The translations under genes were made by a program, and so were the position numbers. A stretch of 64,000 nucleotides of DNA from Croceimicrobium hydrocarbonivorans (GTDB lineage: Bacteria; Bacteroidota; Bacteroidia; Flavobacteriales; Schleiferiaceae). A model generated the notes under the pieces. The model worked only from the letters and a program-made list of their open reading frames with translations. It was not told the origin of the DNA and made no database searches. Positions 36,032 through 44,181 of the stretch are shown in pieces (within the stretch, counting starts at the first letter, position 1; each line of letters opens with the position of its first letter). The DNA lies in assembly GCF_014524565.1 (NCBI RefSeq), contig NZ_CP060139.1, forward strand, positions 937,501-1,001,500, written 5' to 3'.

Positions 36032-36484
36032 ATGAAAGTATATAAATTCATCATTGCGTTTTTCATTGTTTCGTTTATCTCTTCTTGTGGCTCAAGTGAC
36101 GATCCAAGAAATGACGAAAAAACTCAACTTATAGAAGAAATTGAAAATGATGGATTCAAATATATTGGCCCTGCTCAAACACAAAATGGAATTTGGGACA
36201 CTTTAATGCTTGGGTATACGGATAGGAAAAATGGAGTTTATCACAATAAGTCTGAAAGGTTTGAAAAACTTAAGATTAAAGGGTATGAATTTGAAGAAGT
36301 GTCGGACGAATTATACAAAACAGTAATACTGATTTATAGTTTCGAATTCAATGATTCAGAAGAGGAAAAGAAATTTGAGAATTTTCAGAAATACATACTG
36401 AACTATCAAAGACATTTAAAAAATCAGGTAGAATTCTATCAACAAAACGGAAAATGGTATTTACGATTTGAACCAATGCCATGA
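36032..36484 (+). CDS. Lipoprotein of unknown function (C16)
   Basis: A 150-residue lipoprotein (lipobox SFISSC, Cys19) with a mixed alpha/beta body (DTLMLGYTDRKNGVYHNKSE). The start at 36032 sits 19 bp into the cassette; an open extension through the attC upstream is artefactual because it would translate the recombination site. Head and tail agree at 9 of 10 positions. Confidence 0.76.
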   Translation: MKVYKFIIAFFIVSFISSCGSSDDPRNDEKTQLIEEIENDGFKYIGPAQTQNGIWDTLMLGYTDRKNGVYHNKSERFEKLKIKGYEFEEVSDELYKTVILIYSFEFNDSEEEKKFENFQKYILNYQRHLKNQVEFYQQNGKWYLRFEPMP

Positions 36485-36503
36485 TGAAGATAAGAAAACC
36501 TTT

Positions 36504-36697
36504 TGCTAACACTGTATATAGCAAATAGGGCGTTCGGTGGTTTTAGAAAGTTCAGTACTATTTACAAACCCCGCCAAATCGTTGATTTGGCTTTTAAGAA
36601 TGAATAAATTAAAAACAAAATACAACGCTTTGGCTCAGTGCAAACTCGAAAGTTCATCGCTTCTACTGCCCTACTTGCCATATACTAAACGTTAGCT
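36504..36697 (+). other. attC site of C16 (class C)
   Basis: R'' TGCTAAC, R' GTTAGCT; arms TATATAGCAAATAGGGC and GCCCTACTTGCCATATA, plus internal CGCCAAATCG/CGATTTGG-like elements. Confidence 0.88.
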
Positions 36698-36710
36698 TTA
36701 ATTTAGAAAA

Positions 36711-37984
36711 ATGAAGTACTTCCTGACAGTAACATTCTTAATCGCTTCTATCAGCGCAAAATCACAACAAGTTGATGGAGGAAATGGACATGCAATAATT
36801 TTAGATTCAAATGGAATTGTTTATACAATTGGTAGAAATAACTTTGGTCAAATTGGTGACAGTACTTTCATAAACACTAGTGTTCCAATAGAAGTAAGTC
36901 GACTTCCAAAAGCAATGAGAATATCACGTGGTTATGATCATTCTCTGGCAATAGATTCATCTGGATACATTTGGGCTTGGGGAAGAAACAACTATGGACA
37001 ATTAGGAACGTCTATTCTGTATGACTACAATACACCTCAAAAACTTTCAGGCCATTCTGATTTTATTGCTGTAGAGGGTGGTCATTGGCATACTGTTTCT
37101 CTAAAACGAGACGGAACTGTTTGGACTTGGGGTCATAATTATTACGGTGAATTAGGAAACGGAACGAGAGAGCATAGCCAGTACCCGACTCAAGTTATTA
37201 CAAATGACCAGAACGTTTTAACCGAAATTATTCAAATCGCAAGTGTTGGTTATCACACCCTAGCGCTAAATAGTAAAGGAGAAGTCTATTCCTGGGGAGG
37301 GAACACTTATGCTTCATTGGGACACACAAAAAATAAAATTCAGCCTTATGCTGAAAAAATTAAATCCCTTTCAAATATTACCTCAATTGCAACAGGTTGG
37401 CATCATTCGGTAGCCCTAAATGATAATGCGAAGTTTTCATATGGGGATCAGACCCATCTACTCAGAACCGAGAATCTACAGGCTCATTTTTTCAATCTAT
37501 AAAAAAAGTAAATGGTTTACCACAGATTAAAGAAATTGCTTGTGGTAGCTGGCACACTTTGGCTATAGACTCGAATGGTGAGACTTGGGGATGGGGCAAA
37601 AACCATTTCGGCATGCTTGGAACAGGAGACACTTTGAGTACATCTACTCCTATCAAACTTAAATTACCTGTTGGCATCTGTGCAATTGGTGGAGGTTGTT
37701 TTCAGTCTTTAGCAGTTGATACCGCTGGAAACATTTGGACTATGGGGGATAACCCAAGCGGTCAACAAGGTCAAGGGAATTATGATAGATTGCATTACCC
37801 TAAAAAGGTATTATTTGAAGCCAAAGCAGGAGAACCGAATAATGGACTAGTTACTACTATTCAGTCGATAAATTACAAATTTTGGATATCCAGAATACTG
37901 AAATACCTCCTCTTCATAACAAGTATATTTCTGAACATTTACCTATATAAAAAACTAAAGCTAACAATGGCTAAAAAATCATAG
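36711..37984 (+). pseudogene. Secreted RCC1-repeat protein, frameshifted (C17)
   Basis: A signal peptide (about 1-19) is followed by RCC1 propeller repeats (GHAIILDSNGIVYTIGRNNFGQ, WAWGRNNYGQLG, WTWGHNYYGELGNG, WGWGKNHFGMLGTGD). The frame breaks near 37428: restoring one G in AATGCGAAG would join the first part (stop at 37500-37502) to the second, which runs to 37982-37984 and ends in a membrane helix (YLLFITSIFLNIYLY). This is a one-base deletion or a sequencing error. RCC1 propellers mediate binding; the partner is unknown. Confidence 0.85.
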
Positions 37985-38027
37985 CTGCCCTACGGGACAG
38001 CAACGCTTTTTAGCCGAGCCGTTGAGC
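37959..38027 (+). other. attC site of C17 (class H)
   Basis: R'' AGCTAAC, 10-bp complement to head GTTAGCTTTA; R' GTTGAGC; arms GGCTAAAAA and TTTTTAGCC with CTGCCC/GGGACAG inside. Confidence 0.9.
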
Positions 38028-38033
38028 AATTAA

Positions 38034-38504
38034 ATGAAACAGAATATCATCATAACTCTATTAATTCTATTTCCAATTCTGTTATCAGGTCAGAACAATG
38101 AAGTTTCAGTCCTTGTAGAAAATGAGGTGGACACAGTTCTCACCTTTAAGAGAGAATTTAAAAGAAGTGGAAAACTAAAAAGGAGTAGGACTTTGATTGA
38201 AGTTAAAGTACTGAATAGCTATGGACTTCCAGTACTCAATCAAGTTTACCGAAAGAATAAAATTAGTTGGGAAAAACGTATCGAGTATTATGACGATAAT
38301 TCTGTGAGAAGAACTATTGACATAAAGGGAAGTGACACAACTGTAACGAACTGGGGTAGAAAGGAGTTTAAATATATTATTACTGGAGGACTTCCTGACT
38401 ATATCCCAAAAGTTGAATATTATCCCAACGGACTTATGAAAACTGAGACAAGTATTGGAAATAACGGGGAGTTTAGACTAGAATATGAGTATATAATGAA
38501 ATGA
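38034..38504 (+). CDS. Secreted MORN-like repeat protein (C18)
   Basis: A 156-residue exported protein (signal peptide MKQNIIITLLILFPILLSGQ) with repeated WEKRIEYYDDNSVRRTIDIK and PKVEYYPNGLMKTETS units like MORN-variant repeats. Function unknown. The start codon is only 13 bp from the core site. Confidence 0.76.
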   Translation: MKQNIIITLLILFPILLSGQNNEVSVLVENEVDTVLTFKREFKRSGKLKRSRTLIEVKVLNSYGLPVLNQVYRKNKISWEKRIEYYDDNSVRRTIDIKGSDTTVTNWGRKEFKYIITGGLPDYIPKVEYYPNGLMKTETSIGNNGEFRLEYEYIMK

Positions 38505-38512
38505 AAAACTGC

Positions 38513-38572
38513 TCACAACAACACCAATACGCTATGCCCATCGGGACACTGCGCAAAGCCAAACCGTTGCGC
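38513..38572 (+). other. attC site of C18 (class A)
   Basis: R'' TCACAAC, R' GTTGCGC; arms CAATACGCTATGCCC and GGGACACTGCGCAAAG. Tail GTTGTGAGCA (reverse complement) versus head GTTGAGCA: two bases differ in length. Confidence 0.83.
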
Positions 38573-38581
38573 GTCATTAAA

Positions 38582-39139
38582 ATGAGAAACCTAATAACAT
38601 ATTTTGTTCTACTTACGTGTATTCTATCGTGCGCTGATAAAGTGAAGAAACTTGAACACGTAAAGTTGAACATCTACAGAAACACCATTGACAGCTCACT
38701 GGTATATGAAACTTTCGCTGTGGACATAGGAAAAGTGTACCATCCTGTCCCAAACAATTTGAATATTGAAACCGCAAATGACTATGGTGAATGGTTAATT
38801 GATGATAGAACAGTATTCGCCTGGTACAACACCAGTGATGGTAGGCTTCTAAATGAACTTGAGATTGCCGACAGGGCGACATTCCTTGTATTAGACAGTT
38901 CAATCTATGGCAAAGACAAAAACCATGTTTACGATACTCGGCACGGAATTATAGAAAAAGCAGATTTAGAAACTTTTGAAGCCGTTAAGATAGAAGTTGA
39001 TGGTAGAGTTGCTTACGCCAAGGACAAAGACAATTATTTCTTTTGGGACGAAATCGTGACTGACACCTTGGGTTTTGCCAAAGAATATAGAAAGTTGAAA
39101 ATAAAAAATGAACACCCAACAAAACCTAAACGGCATTAA
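38582..39139 (+). CDS. DKNYY-family lipoprotein (C19)
   Basis: A 185-residue lipoprotein (lipobox ILSC, Cys17). The second half has DKNYY-type units (YGKDKNHVYDTRHGIIEKAD and AKDKDNYFFWDEIV) typical of the DKNYY family of extracytoplasmic proteins of unknown role. ATG at 38582 follows the core; a longer frame upstream runs through attC and is not real. Confidence 0.78.
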   Translation: MRNLITYFVLLTCILSCADKVKKLEHVKLNIYRNTIDSSLVYETFAVDIGKVYHPVPNNLNIETANDYGEWLIDDRTVFAWYNTSDGRLLNELEIADRATFLVLDSSIYGKDKNHVYDTRHGIIEKADLETFEAVKIEVDGRVAYAKDKDNYFFWDEIVTDTLGFAKEYRKLKIKNEHPTKPKRH

Positions 39140-39164
39140 AACGCAGTTTAGTCCAACCCTAGGC
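39114..39164 (+). other. attC site of C19, degenerate core
   Basis: R'' ACCCAAC; arms CCTAAACGGCATTAAAACGC and GTTTAGTCC. The core reads CCTAGGC rather than GTTAGGC. Confidence 0.72.
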
Positions 39165-39175
39165 ACACATTTAAA

Positions 39176-39877
39176 ATGAAACAAATCGTGTCAATCATAT
39201 TAACCCTATTAGCATTGAATTCTTGCCAAAATCGAGAAGAAAAGAAAGTAGAGCGAGTGAATGAACAGTCTGAAGAAAAGGAATTGCCATATTCTGACCT
39301 TATTCTTTATGACCACTTTGACAATGAACTTTTACTTGACACAATATCGAATCATTTCGAAGCTCAATTTTCACCAACGTATATTGGAGAATTAAGAGAC
39401 TCAATAAAGTTGACATACAAGCCTGCCAAAATTGAAAACCGTACACCTGATTGGGATAAATATAGAAGACCGAACCCGAAAGATTTAGGAATTTATATCG
39501 ACACAACTAAAACAATTGGTTTTTCAATGAGTATTTGGGAATACTATAAAAAACCTGAATATCGTGTGGGGAAAAAATCTTACCCAGTTATTATTGAAAA
39601 TAATAGCACTGACACTTTAAGTATAGGATTAGGAGATATTTTGCCGATGACAACAGAGATTTTAGATTCTCTTGGACAATGGACAGAAATTGAGAGACCT
39701 TTTATTTACGACTGTGGTACCGGACTAACAGAGTTCTTTCTTCCACCTAATCAAATTGCGATTACGGCACTAAGACAGAATTTTGGAACGTCCAAAGCTA
39801 AGTTTAGGGTAAAATATGAACTCGATGATAGTGCTGTTTATTCGAATGAAATAAATGGAAAAATACAAATTGAATAA
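39176..39877 (+). CDS. Lipoprotein with Ig-like C-terminal domain (C20)
   Basis: A 233-residue lipoprotein (lipobox LALNSC, Cys17) with a charged linker. The final 100 residues (YPVIIENNSTDTLSIGLGDI, then FRVKYELDDSAVYSNEINGK) look like an immunoglobulin-type beta-sandwich. Function unknown. Confidence 0.76.
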   Translation: MKQIVSIILTLLALNSCQNREEKKVERVNEQSEEKELPYSDLILYDHFDNELLLDTISNHFEAQFSPTYIGELRDSIKLTYKPAKIENRTPDWDKYRRPNPKDLGIYIDTTKTIGFSMSIWEYYKKPEYRVGKKSYPVIIENNSTDTLSIGLGDILPMTTEILDSLGQWTEIERPFIYDCGTGLTEFFLPPNQIAITALRQNFGTSKAKFRVKYELDDSAVYSNEINGKIQIE

Positions 39878-39890
39878 AATAAAAAACGCC

Positions 39891-40020
39891 ACCTAACAAC
39901 GCATATAGCTTATAGCGGGTGAACGGCTACCAGCAGGGTTTTTACTCCGTAGCCAGCTTAGGTTTCGGTGGACAGGAAAGTGCTTCGAAACCGCCACAAG
40001 CCATATGCAAACCGTTAGCT
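39891..40020 (+). other. attC site of C20 (class B)
   Basis: R'' ACCTAAC, R' GTTAGCT; arms GCATATAGCTTATAGCGG and CCGCCACAAGCCATATGC. Confidence 0.88.
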
Positions 40021-40031
40021 TGCATTTGAAA

Positions 40032-40514
40032 ATGACGAAAATTCTACAAATAATAATATTGACTGTATTGTTAACGAGCTGTACTGACTCGGACAAAATA
40101 TTACAGGGAAATAATTTTGACGAAGGAGATTGGTTATTTGTCAACGTGAACTATGTTGACGAAACTTTGGAAATGATTGATGATGAATCGGTTCTAAAAC
40201 AAAACAAAAATGGAATATGGGTGACACCGCTGGGTGATTGCGGTGGAACAACTTGTGATGGTTTTCTGAAGCTGTATAAGGACGGAAAGCTCGTTAAAGA
40301 AGATGAATATTTAACTCGAGCCGCTTTAGTTGAAACGAACGAATTAAAAAATAGCTACAGAAAAGGAATTGATTGGACAATTGACCCAATTGATGAATCG
40401 AGATTCACGTTTTTGTGGGACAGCTTGAAAACAGAAAATGTATATCCGACTGTTTACCACACTCAACCAGCGGACAAAGACATTATTTGGGCTTATAAAA
40501 TTGATGAAAAATAA
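40032..40514 (+). CDS. Lipoprotein of unknown function (C21)
   Basis: A 160-residue lipoprotein (lipobox VLLTSC, Cys17) with a Cys pair (GDCGGTTCDG, about 77-86) that could be disulfide-bonded. It starts 18 bp after the core; head and tail match over 9 bp. Family unknown. Confidence 0.76.
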   Translation: MTKILQIIILTVLLTSCTDSDKILQGNNFDEGDWLFVNVNYVDETLEMIDDESVLKQNKNGIWVTPLGDCGGTTCDGFLKLYKDGKLVKEDEYLTRAALVETNELKNSYRKGIDWTIDPIDESRFTFLWDSLKTENVYPTVYHTQPADKDIIWAYKIDEK

Positions 40515-40522
40515 AAAAACCA

Positions 40523-40720
40523 AGCTAACACAGCATATAGCTTATGGCGGGTGAACGGCTGCCAGCAAGCTTGCCTGCCGACAAGCAGGGTTTTCGCTAC
40601 GTAGCCAGCCTTGGTTTCGGTAGACCAGCCTACATTTCACTCCGGACAGGCAGGCAGAATAACTTCGAATGGAAAATCAGCGAAGCTAAACCGCAGGTAG
40701 ATTTATGCAAACCGTTCGCC
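40523..40720 (+). other. attC site of C21 (class B, enlarged)
   Basis: R'' AGCTAAC, R' GTTCGCC (non-consensus). Arms GCATATAGCTTATGGCGG and a diverged right arm ending GATTTATGCAAACC. The centre holds an extra block with CGGACAGGCAGGCAG. Confidence 0.8.
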
Positions 40721-40729
40721 TACATTGAG

Positions 40730-41404
40730 ATGAAAGAGAGAAGTAAAGTCCTAATATTATTGCTGATTGGTTTTATGGTTTCGAATGCCTATGGAACTAT
40801 TCAGACATCAGAGTATTTAGTTATTGGCACTGATACTATAATGATTGAAGAATATCCATTAAATATTAAAATCAATCAGGATACAACACTATTGACAAGA
40901 GGGCAAAAGAAAAATGCAGATGGAAGTTTTTCAATGTGTATATCAAGCGGGTGCTGGAGAGGTTATATAGGTACTTGGACTCTAATTAATGATTCCCTCT
41001 TTCTTATAAACCTTGTCCCTCCTTGTGAATTAAAGAGAAATGAAGAAAACCCACTAGCCATTGAAAAATTATTTAAAAACTCGATTACTTCTATTGGTGT
41101 TTTTGCTAGCTGGGTAAATGACACATTGAACACCAGATGTATAATGTTGCCGTGTGACAAAGTAGCTTTCCATTTCATCATTTCGAATGGAGTTGTTACT
41201 AATAAATTTGAAACAATCAACAAAGACTGGTTAGAACGACATCCTGAATATCAAAAACCTTCCGAAAATGAAATTGAATCCGAAACAGAAAATATTGAAC
41301 TAGATAATTCAAATCAATATGCATGGTATCTTCTTATTGCTGGCATTATACTAGTGATATTATTAATAAATAAACGTAGGCTAATAAAGGCTAAAAAATC
41401 ATAG
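40730..41404 (+). CDS. Exported protein with C-terminal membrane anchor (C22)
   Basis: A 224-residue protein: N-terminal signal (about 6-20, VLILLLIGFMVSNAYG), a soluble domain with Cys-containing MCISSGCWRGYIGTW (about 68-82), and a C-terminal helix (AWYLLIAGIILVILLI, about 198-213) with a basic end KAKKS coded by attC. Possibly anchored facing the periplasm. Family unknown. Confidence 0.74.
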   Translation: MKERSKVLILLLIGFMVSNAYGTIQTSEYLVIGTDTIMIEEYPLNIKINQDTTLLTRGQKKNADGSFSMCISSGCWRGYIGTWTLINDSLFLINLVPPCELKRNEENPLAIEKLFKNSITSIGVFASWVNDTLNTRCIMLPCDKVAFHFIISNGVVTNKFETINKDWLERHPEYQKPSENEIESETENIELDNSNQYAWYLLIAGIILVILLINKRRLIKAKKS

Positions 41405-41447
41405 CTGCCCTGCGGGACAGCAACGCCTTTTAGCCGGAACCTTAGCT
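41379..41447 (+). other. attC site of C22 (class H)
   Basis: R'' GGCTAAT, core CTTAGCT; arms GGCTAAAAA and TTTTAGCCGG with CTGCCC/GGGACAG inside. Close relative of the site at 37959. Confidence 0.82.
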
Positions 41448-41466
41448 ACATTATAAAACCTGACTC

Positions 41467-41979
41467 TTGAAAAGGAGCATATATAAAGCAATAAACATAT
41501 CGAACGAAAATGTTCTATTTGCGACATTAACGACAATCCTATCCTTTATCCTTGGAATTTTTGGCTACACAATTTCAATCGCTTCTGAACACATTCCATT
41601 TTTCATATCCGCGCCAATCGTAACCTTTCCTTTAAGCTATATACTTTGGAAACGGACATTTACCTCAAACAGAAAAATCAGGGTGAGCAGTCTTTTAATG
41701 ATGTCCTTCTTCTTGACGATTCTTTTACACTATTTTAATTTCGTGGCTTTAGGTCTCGGCAATCTAATATGCTATTACCTAACAGGGAATTGCACGGACT
41801 ATTCTGGAGATGTTGAATCGTTTATTGAAATAATATCGTGGATTGGACTTTTAAGGACTTCGATATCACTATACTACTGTGGACTTTTAACATGGACCTT
41901 AATATTCCTAACTGGACTTTATGTAAAGAAAAAAATTACTGCTGCCAACAAAAACTATAAGCAAACGGGGCGACAGTGA
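41467..41979 (+). CDS. Four-helix membrane protein, TTG start (C23)
   Basis: A 170-residue protein with about four membrane segments (near 17-36, 40-58, 75-100, 118-152). The start codon TTG at 41467 is the first usable codon after the core; no ATG is available nearby in frame. The last residues (NKNYKQTGRQ) are translated from attC. Family unknown. Confidence 0.68.
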   Translation: MKRSIYKAINISNENVLFATLTTILSFILGIFGYTISIASEHIPFFISAPIVTFPLSYILWKRTFTSNRKIRVSSLLMMSFFLTILLHYFNFVALGLGNLICYYLTGNCTDYSGDVESFIEIISWIGLLRTSISLYYCGLLTWTLIFLTGLYVKKKITAANKNYKQTGRQ

Positions 41980-42070
41980 AAAATGAAACGATTAAACCAT
42001 TAAATAACTTTCGGCCGGCTGACAGGGAATTGCTTCTAAAGCCCGCCTGCTAACAGTCAAACCATTAGTG
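41943..42070 (+). other. attC site of C23 (class D)
   Basis: R'' TGCCAAC, core ATTAGTG; arms CTATAAGCAAACGGG and CCCGCCTGCTAACAG. Confidence 0.83.
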
Positions 42071-42080
42071 CCAATTTGAA

Positions 42081-42536
42081 ATGAAGACAATTCTCACAAT
42101 CATATCACTATTCTTAACGACTTTGCTTTCGGCTCAAAACGACACTCTTGAATTGATCGTAGACTTAAAAAATATAGAAACTAGAGACATACGAAATATG
42201 ATTCCAGATTCTAAATTTACTACGCCTCTTAAAGACACAACTTTAACAGGAGAAATTGTTGAACTATGCAAAGGATACCATATTCATCATCTCGGATACA
42301 TATTGGGAATTCTTAAGATTAAATCCTCAATTACAGATTCAATTTTTCAAATTATTCTTCCCGACAATGACCAGGTTAACCATTTAACCAAAGGACAACA
42401 GGTAACTGTAATAATTGAACCATATAATCCTGATGACAAAGAACTGAACGAGACAACAGGATTGACCTGCACAACCATAAGGGGTTCAAATTTGAGTAAA
42501 TTGAAAAAAATAAAAACTGGCACTAACAACAAATAA
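42081..42536 (+). CDS. Secreted hypothetical protein (C24)
   Basis: A 151-residue exported protein (signal peptide MKTILTIISLFLTTLLSAQ) with a beta-rich body (LTGEIVELCKGYHIHHLGYI, then QQVTVIIEPYNPDD). Its size and plan recall C3. Head and tail match over 9 of 10 bases, the core base having changed to A. Confidence 0.76.
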   Translation: MKTILTIISLFLTTLLSAQNDTLELIVDLKNIETRDIRNMIPDSKFTTPLKDTTLTGEIVELCKGYHIHHLGYILGILKIKSSITDSIFQIILPDNDQVNHLTKGQQVTVIIEPYNPDDKELNETTGLTCTTIRGSNLSKLKKIKTGTNNK

Positions 42537-42652
42537 ACTCGAGTCGACTTTAATCCCGCTCCGGCTGGGACTTTCCGGTTGACAGAGACACCTTTCGTTT
42601 CTTTACAATACCACGGACGAAGCCGTCCTGCGTTTATTCAGAACCATTGGTA
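42521..42652 (+). other. attC site of C24 (class F)
   Basis: R'' CACTAAC, core ATTGGTA; arms AATAAACTCG and GCGTTTATT, with a G/C-rich centre (CCGCTCCGG). Confidence 0.83.
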
Positions 42653-42661
42653 GCAATTAAA

Positions 42662-43233
42662 ATGAAGACAATTCACCTTGCACTAATTCTTTTGTCGGGC
42701 TTTTGACAACATCGACCAATTGTCAAAATGATAATGAAGTAAGCACAACAATTCATTCCGACCGAATTAAAATCAACTACGACTTTGAAAACCTTAGATT
42801 GTTTTTGAACTCGACTGTAACCGAAACAAAGTCACGTATCGACTGGAAATGGGATCATATGAATTCCAGAAACGGCTACCCCGACACAACTGGCATAGAA
42901 TATTTCGAGAACCGTGACCAGCCATATTTCAAGTTTGACGACCAGGTAACCTTACCTGCCCTTTCAATTATCACCGACAAGAATAAAATCATTGAGTTCT
43001 ACGCAGCGACAATTTTCACACTAGCCAAGCATGACAGGGAAACGATAATTGCCGTAATGGATAGTTTAAACCCTTATGACCTTCTAAATCAGACCGAAGT
43101 ACGACAAGCTATCCTGGAAACCTCAAGATATTATCGTGAAACCGAGAATTTTGAAGAAGAACTGATATTGGATTTAGCTGAAGAAGAATATGGATACTCT
43201 CGAATGAGTTACGAGATAAAAATTAAAAAATAA
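42662..43233 (+). pseudogene. Lipoprotein gene with frameshifted signal peptide (C25)
   Basis: ATG at 42662 gives MKTIHLALILLSGF then TGA at 42704-42706. Adding one T to the TTTT run at about 42701-42704 would join it to the open frame that follows (LTTSTNCQNDNEVS), making a lipoprotein with Cys near residue 20. The body (about 176 residues) has no recognised domain. A homopolymer sequencing error is possible; otherwise the gene is dead. Confidence 0.7.
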
Positions 43234-43240
43234 AAAGGTA

Positions 43241-43367
43241 CCCCAACAAAACCTAAAGCTCATGCGGCCTTTTCGTCTTCGGCAGACGCAGACACGGTTG
43301 ACGATGACGGTCTCAGTTCTTTAGGAACTTGCGGAAAGCCGCACTAGCTTTAGCCAAACCGTTGTGA
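43241..43367 (+). other. attC site of C25 (class G)
   Basis: R'' CCCCAAC, R' GTTGTGA; arms CCTAAAGCTCATGCGGC and GCCGCACTAGCTTTAG. Confidence 0.86.
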
Positions 43368-43375
43368 GTCATAAG

Positions 43376-44098
43376 ATGAAACTTGAAAGAAGATTTATAA
43401 CACTAATGCTCGTAATAGTTGTTGTCGACTTGGCAACCAAACTATTAGCCCTTAACACTCTGCCTTTCCAGCAGAAAATCTTTTTAATTGGTGATAAAAT
43501 AAGCTTCTATTTGACTTTCAATGAGGAAGCAACTGGTGGTCAAGCTGGTTATTTATTGGAACAAGAATTTAATAAAAACCAAACTTTAGTACTTAACGCA
43601 ATAGCAGCATTTATTCTGATAGGTTTCGTTTTCATGATCAAGAAACAGAATATCAAAAAGCTATTCAAATGGCTTATAATCATTGGCATATACATTTTGA
43701 CTAGTATAATACTTGAGCTGATCAAACCTAGCCTAAATATCGAAGTAAGTACTTGGACAGCATCTCTAGTTTCTAAAATTGCAGGAATATCCATTTACTT
43801 AACAATACTGACTTTCATCAATAATTCTCAACTGAAATTATTTTTCTGGATGGTAATTTCTGCAGGATTAGGCAACTTATTAAGTCATTTCTATTACCCA
43901 TATAGGATTGTTGACTTTATTAACATCGATGGTAGTTACGAACTTCTGAGAATAGGCGTATTCAATCTGGCAGACTTGGCTTTTGACCTTGGTATAATAG
44001 GGATATTTGTAACCCTAATTGTATTGACTGTTAACAAAATAAAATCTAAACGACTCACAACAAACGCTAAAAATGAATATGCGAACAGAGCTGACTGA
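43376..44098 (+). CDS. LspA-like signal peptidase II homologue (C26)
   Basis: A 240-residue membrane protein with the signal peptidase II motif order: VVVDLATK (Asp18), YLTFNEEATGG (Asn49), GLGNLLSH (Asn167) followed by IVDF (Asp180), and FNLAD (Asp200). Asp180 and Asp200 correspond to the catalytic pair. The usual DR after GN is replaced by SH. Longer than typical LspA because of an extra helix-rich insert. It may cleave prolipoprotein signal peptides, apt for an array full of lipoproteins. Its last 13 residues are attC-encoded; head and tail match over 10 bp. Confidence 0.82.
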   Translation: MKLERRFITLMLVIVVVDLATKLLALNTLPFQQKIFLIGDKISFYLTFNEEATGGQAGYLLEQEFNKNQTLVLNAIAAFILIGFVFMIKKQNIKKLFKWLIIIGIYILTSIILELIKPSLNIEVSTWTASLVSKIAGISIYLTILTFINNSQLKLFFWMVISAGLGNLLSHFYYPYRIVDFINIDGSYELLRIGVFNLADLAFDLGIIGIFVTLIVLTVNKIKSKRLTTNAKNEYANRAD

Positions 44099-44172
44099 AA
44101 GGACATTGCTAACAGAAAACCCATCTGCAATTAGGAATGGTGGCGCATACTCATTTTAGCTGGTCGTTGCCA
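44055..44172 (+). other. attC site of C26
   Basis: R'' TCACAAC, 10-bp complement to head GTTGTGAGTC; R' GTTGCCA; arms GCTAAAAATGA and TCATTTTAGC. It overlaps the end of the LspA-like gene. Confidence 0.88.
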
Positions 44173-44181
44173 CACATTAAA

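Noticed and set aside
38034-38504. Adjacent small cassettes as toxin-antitoxin pairs
   Set aside because: Both neighbours carry signal peptides or lipoboxes and are separated by attC sites; none shows RelE, HigB, VapC, PHD or similar motifs.
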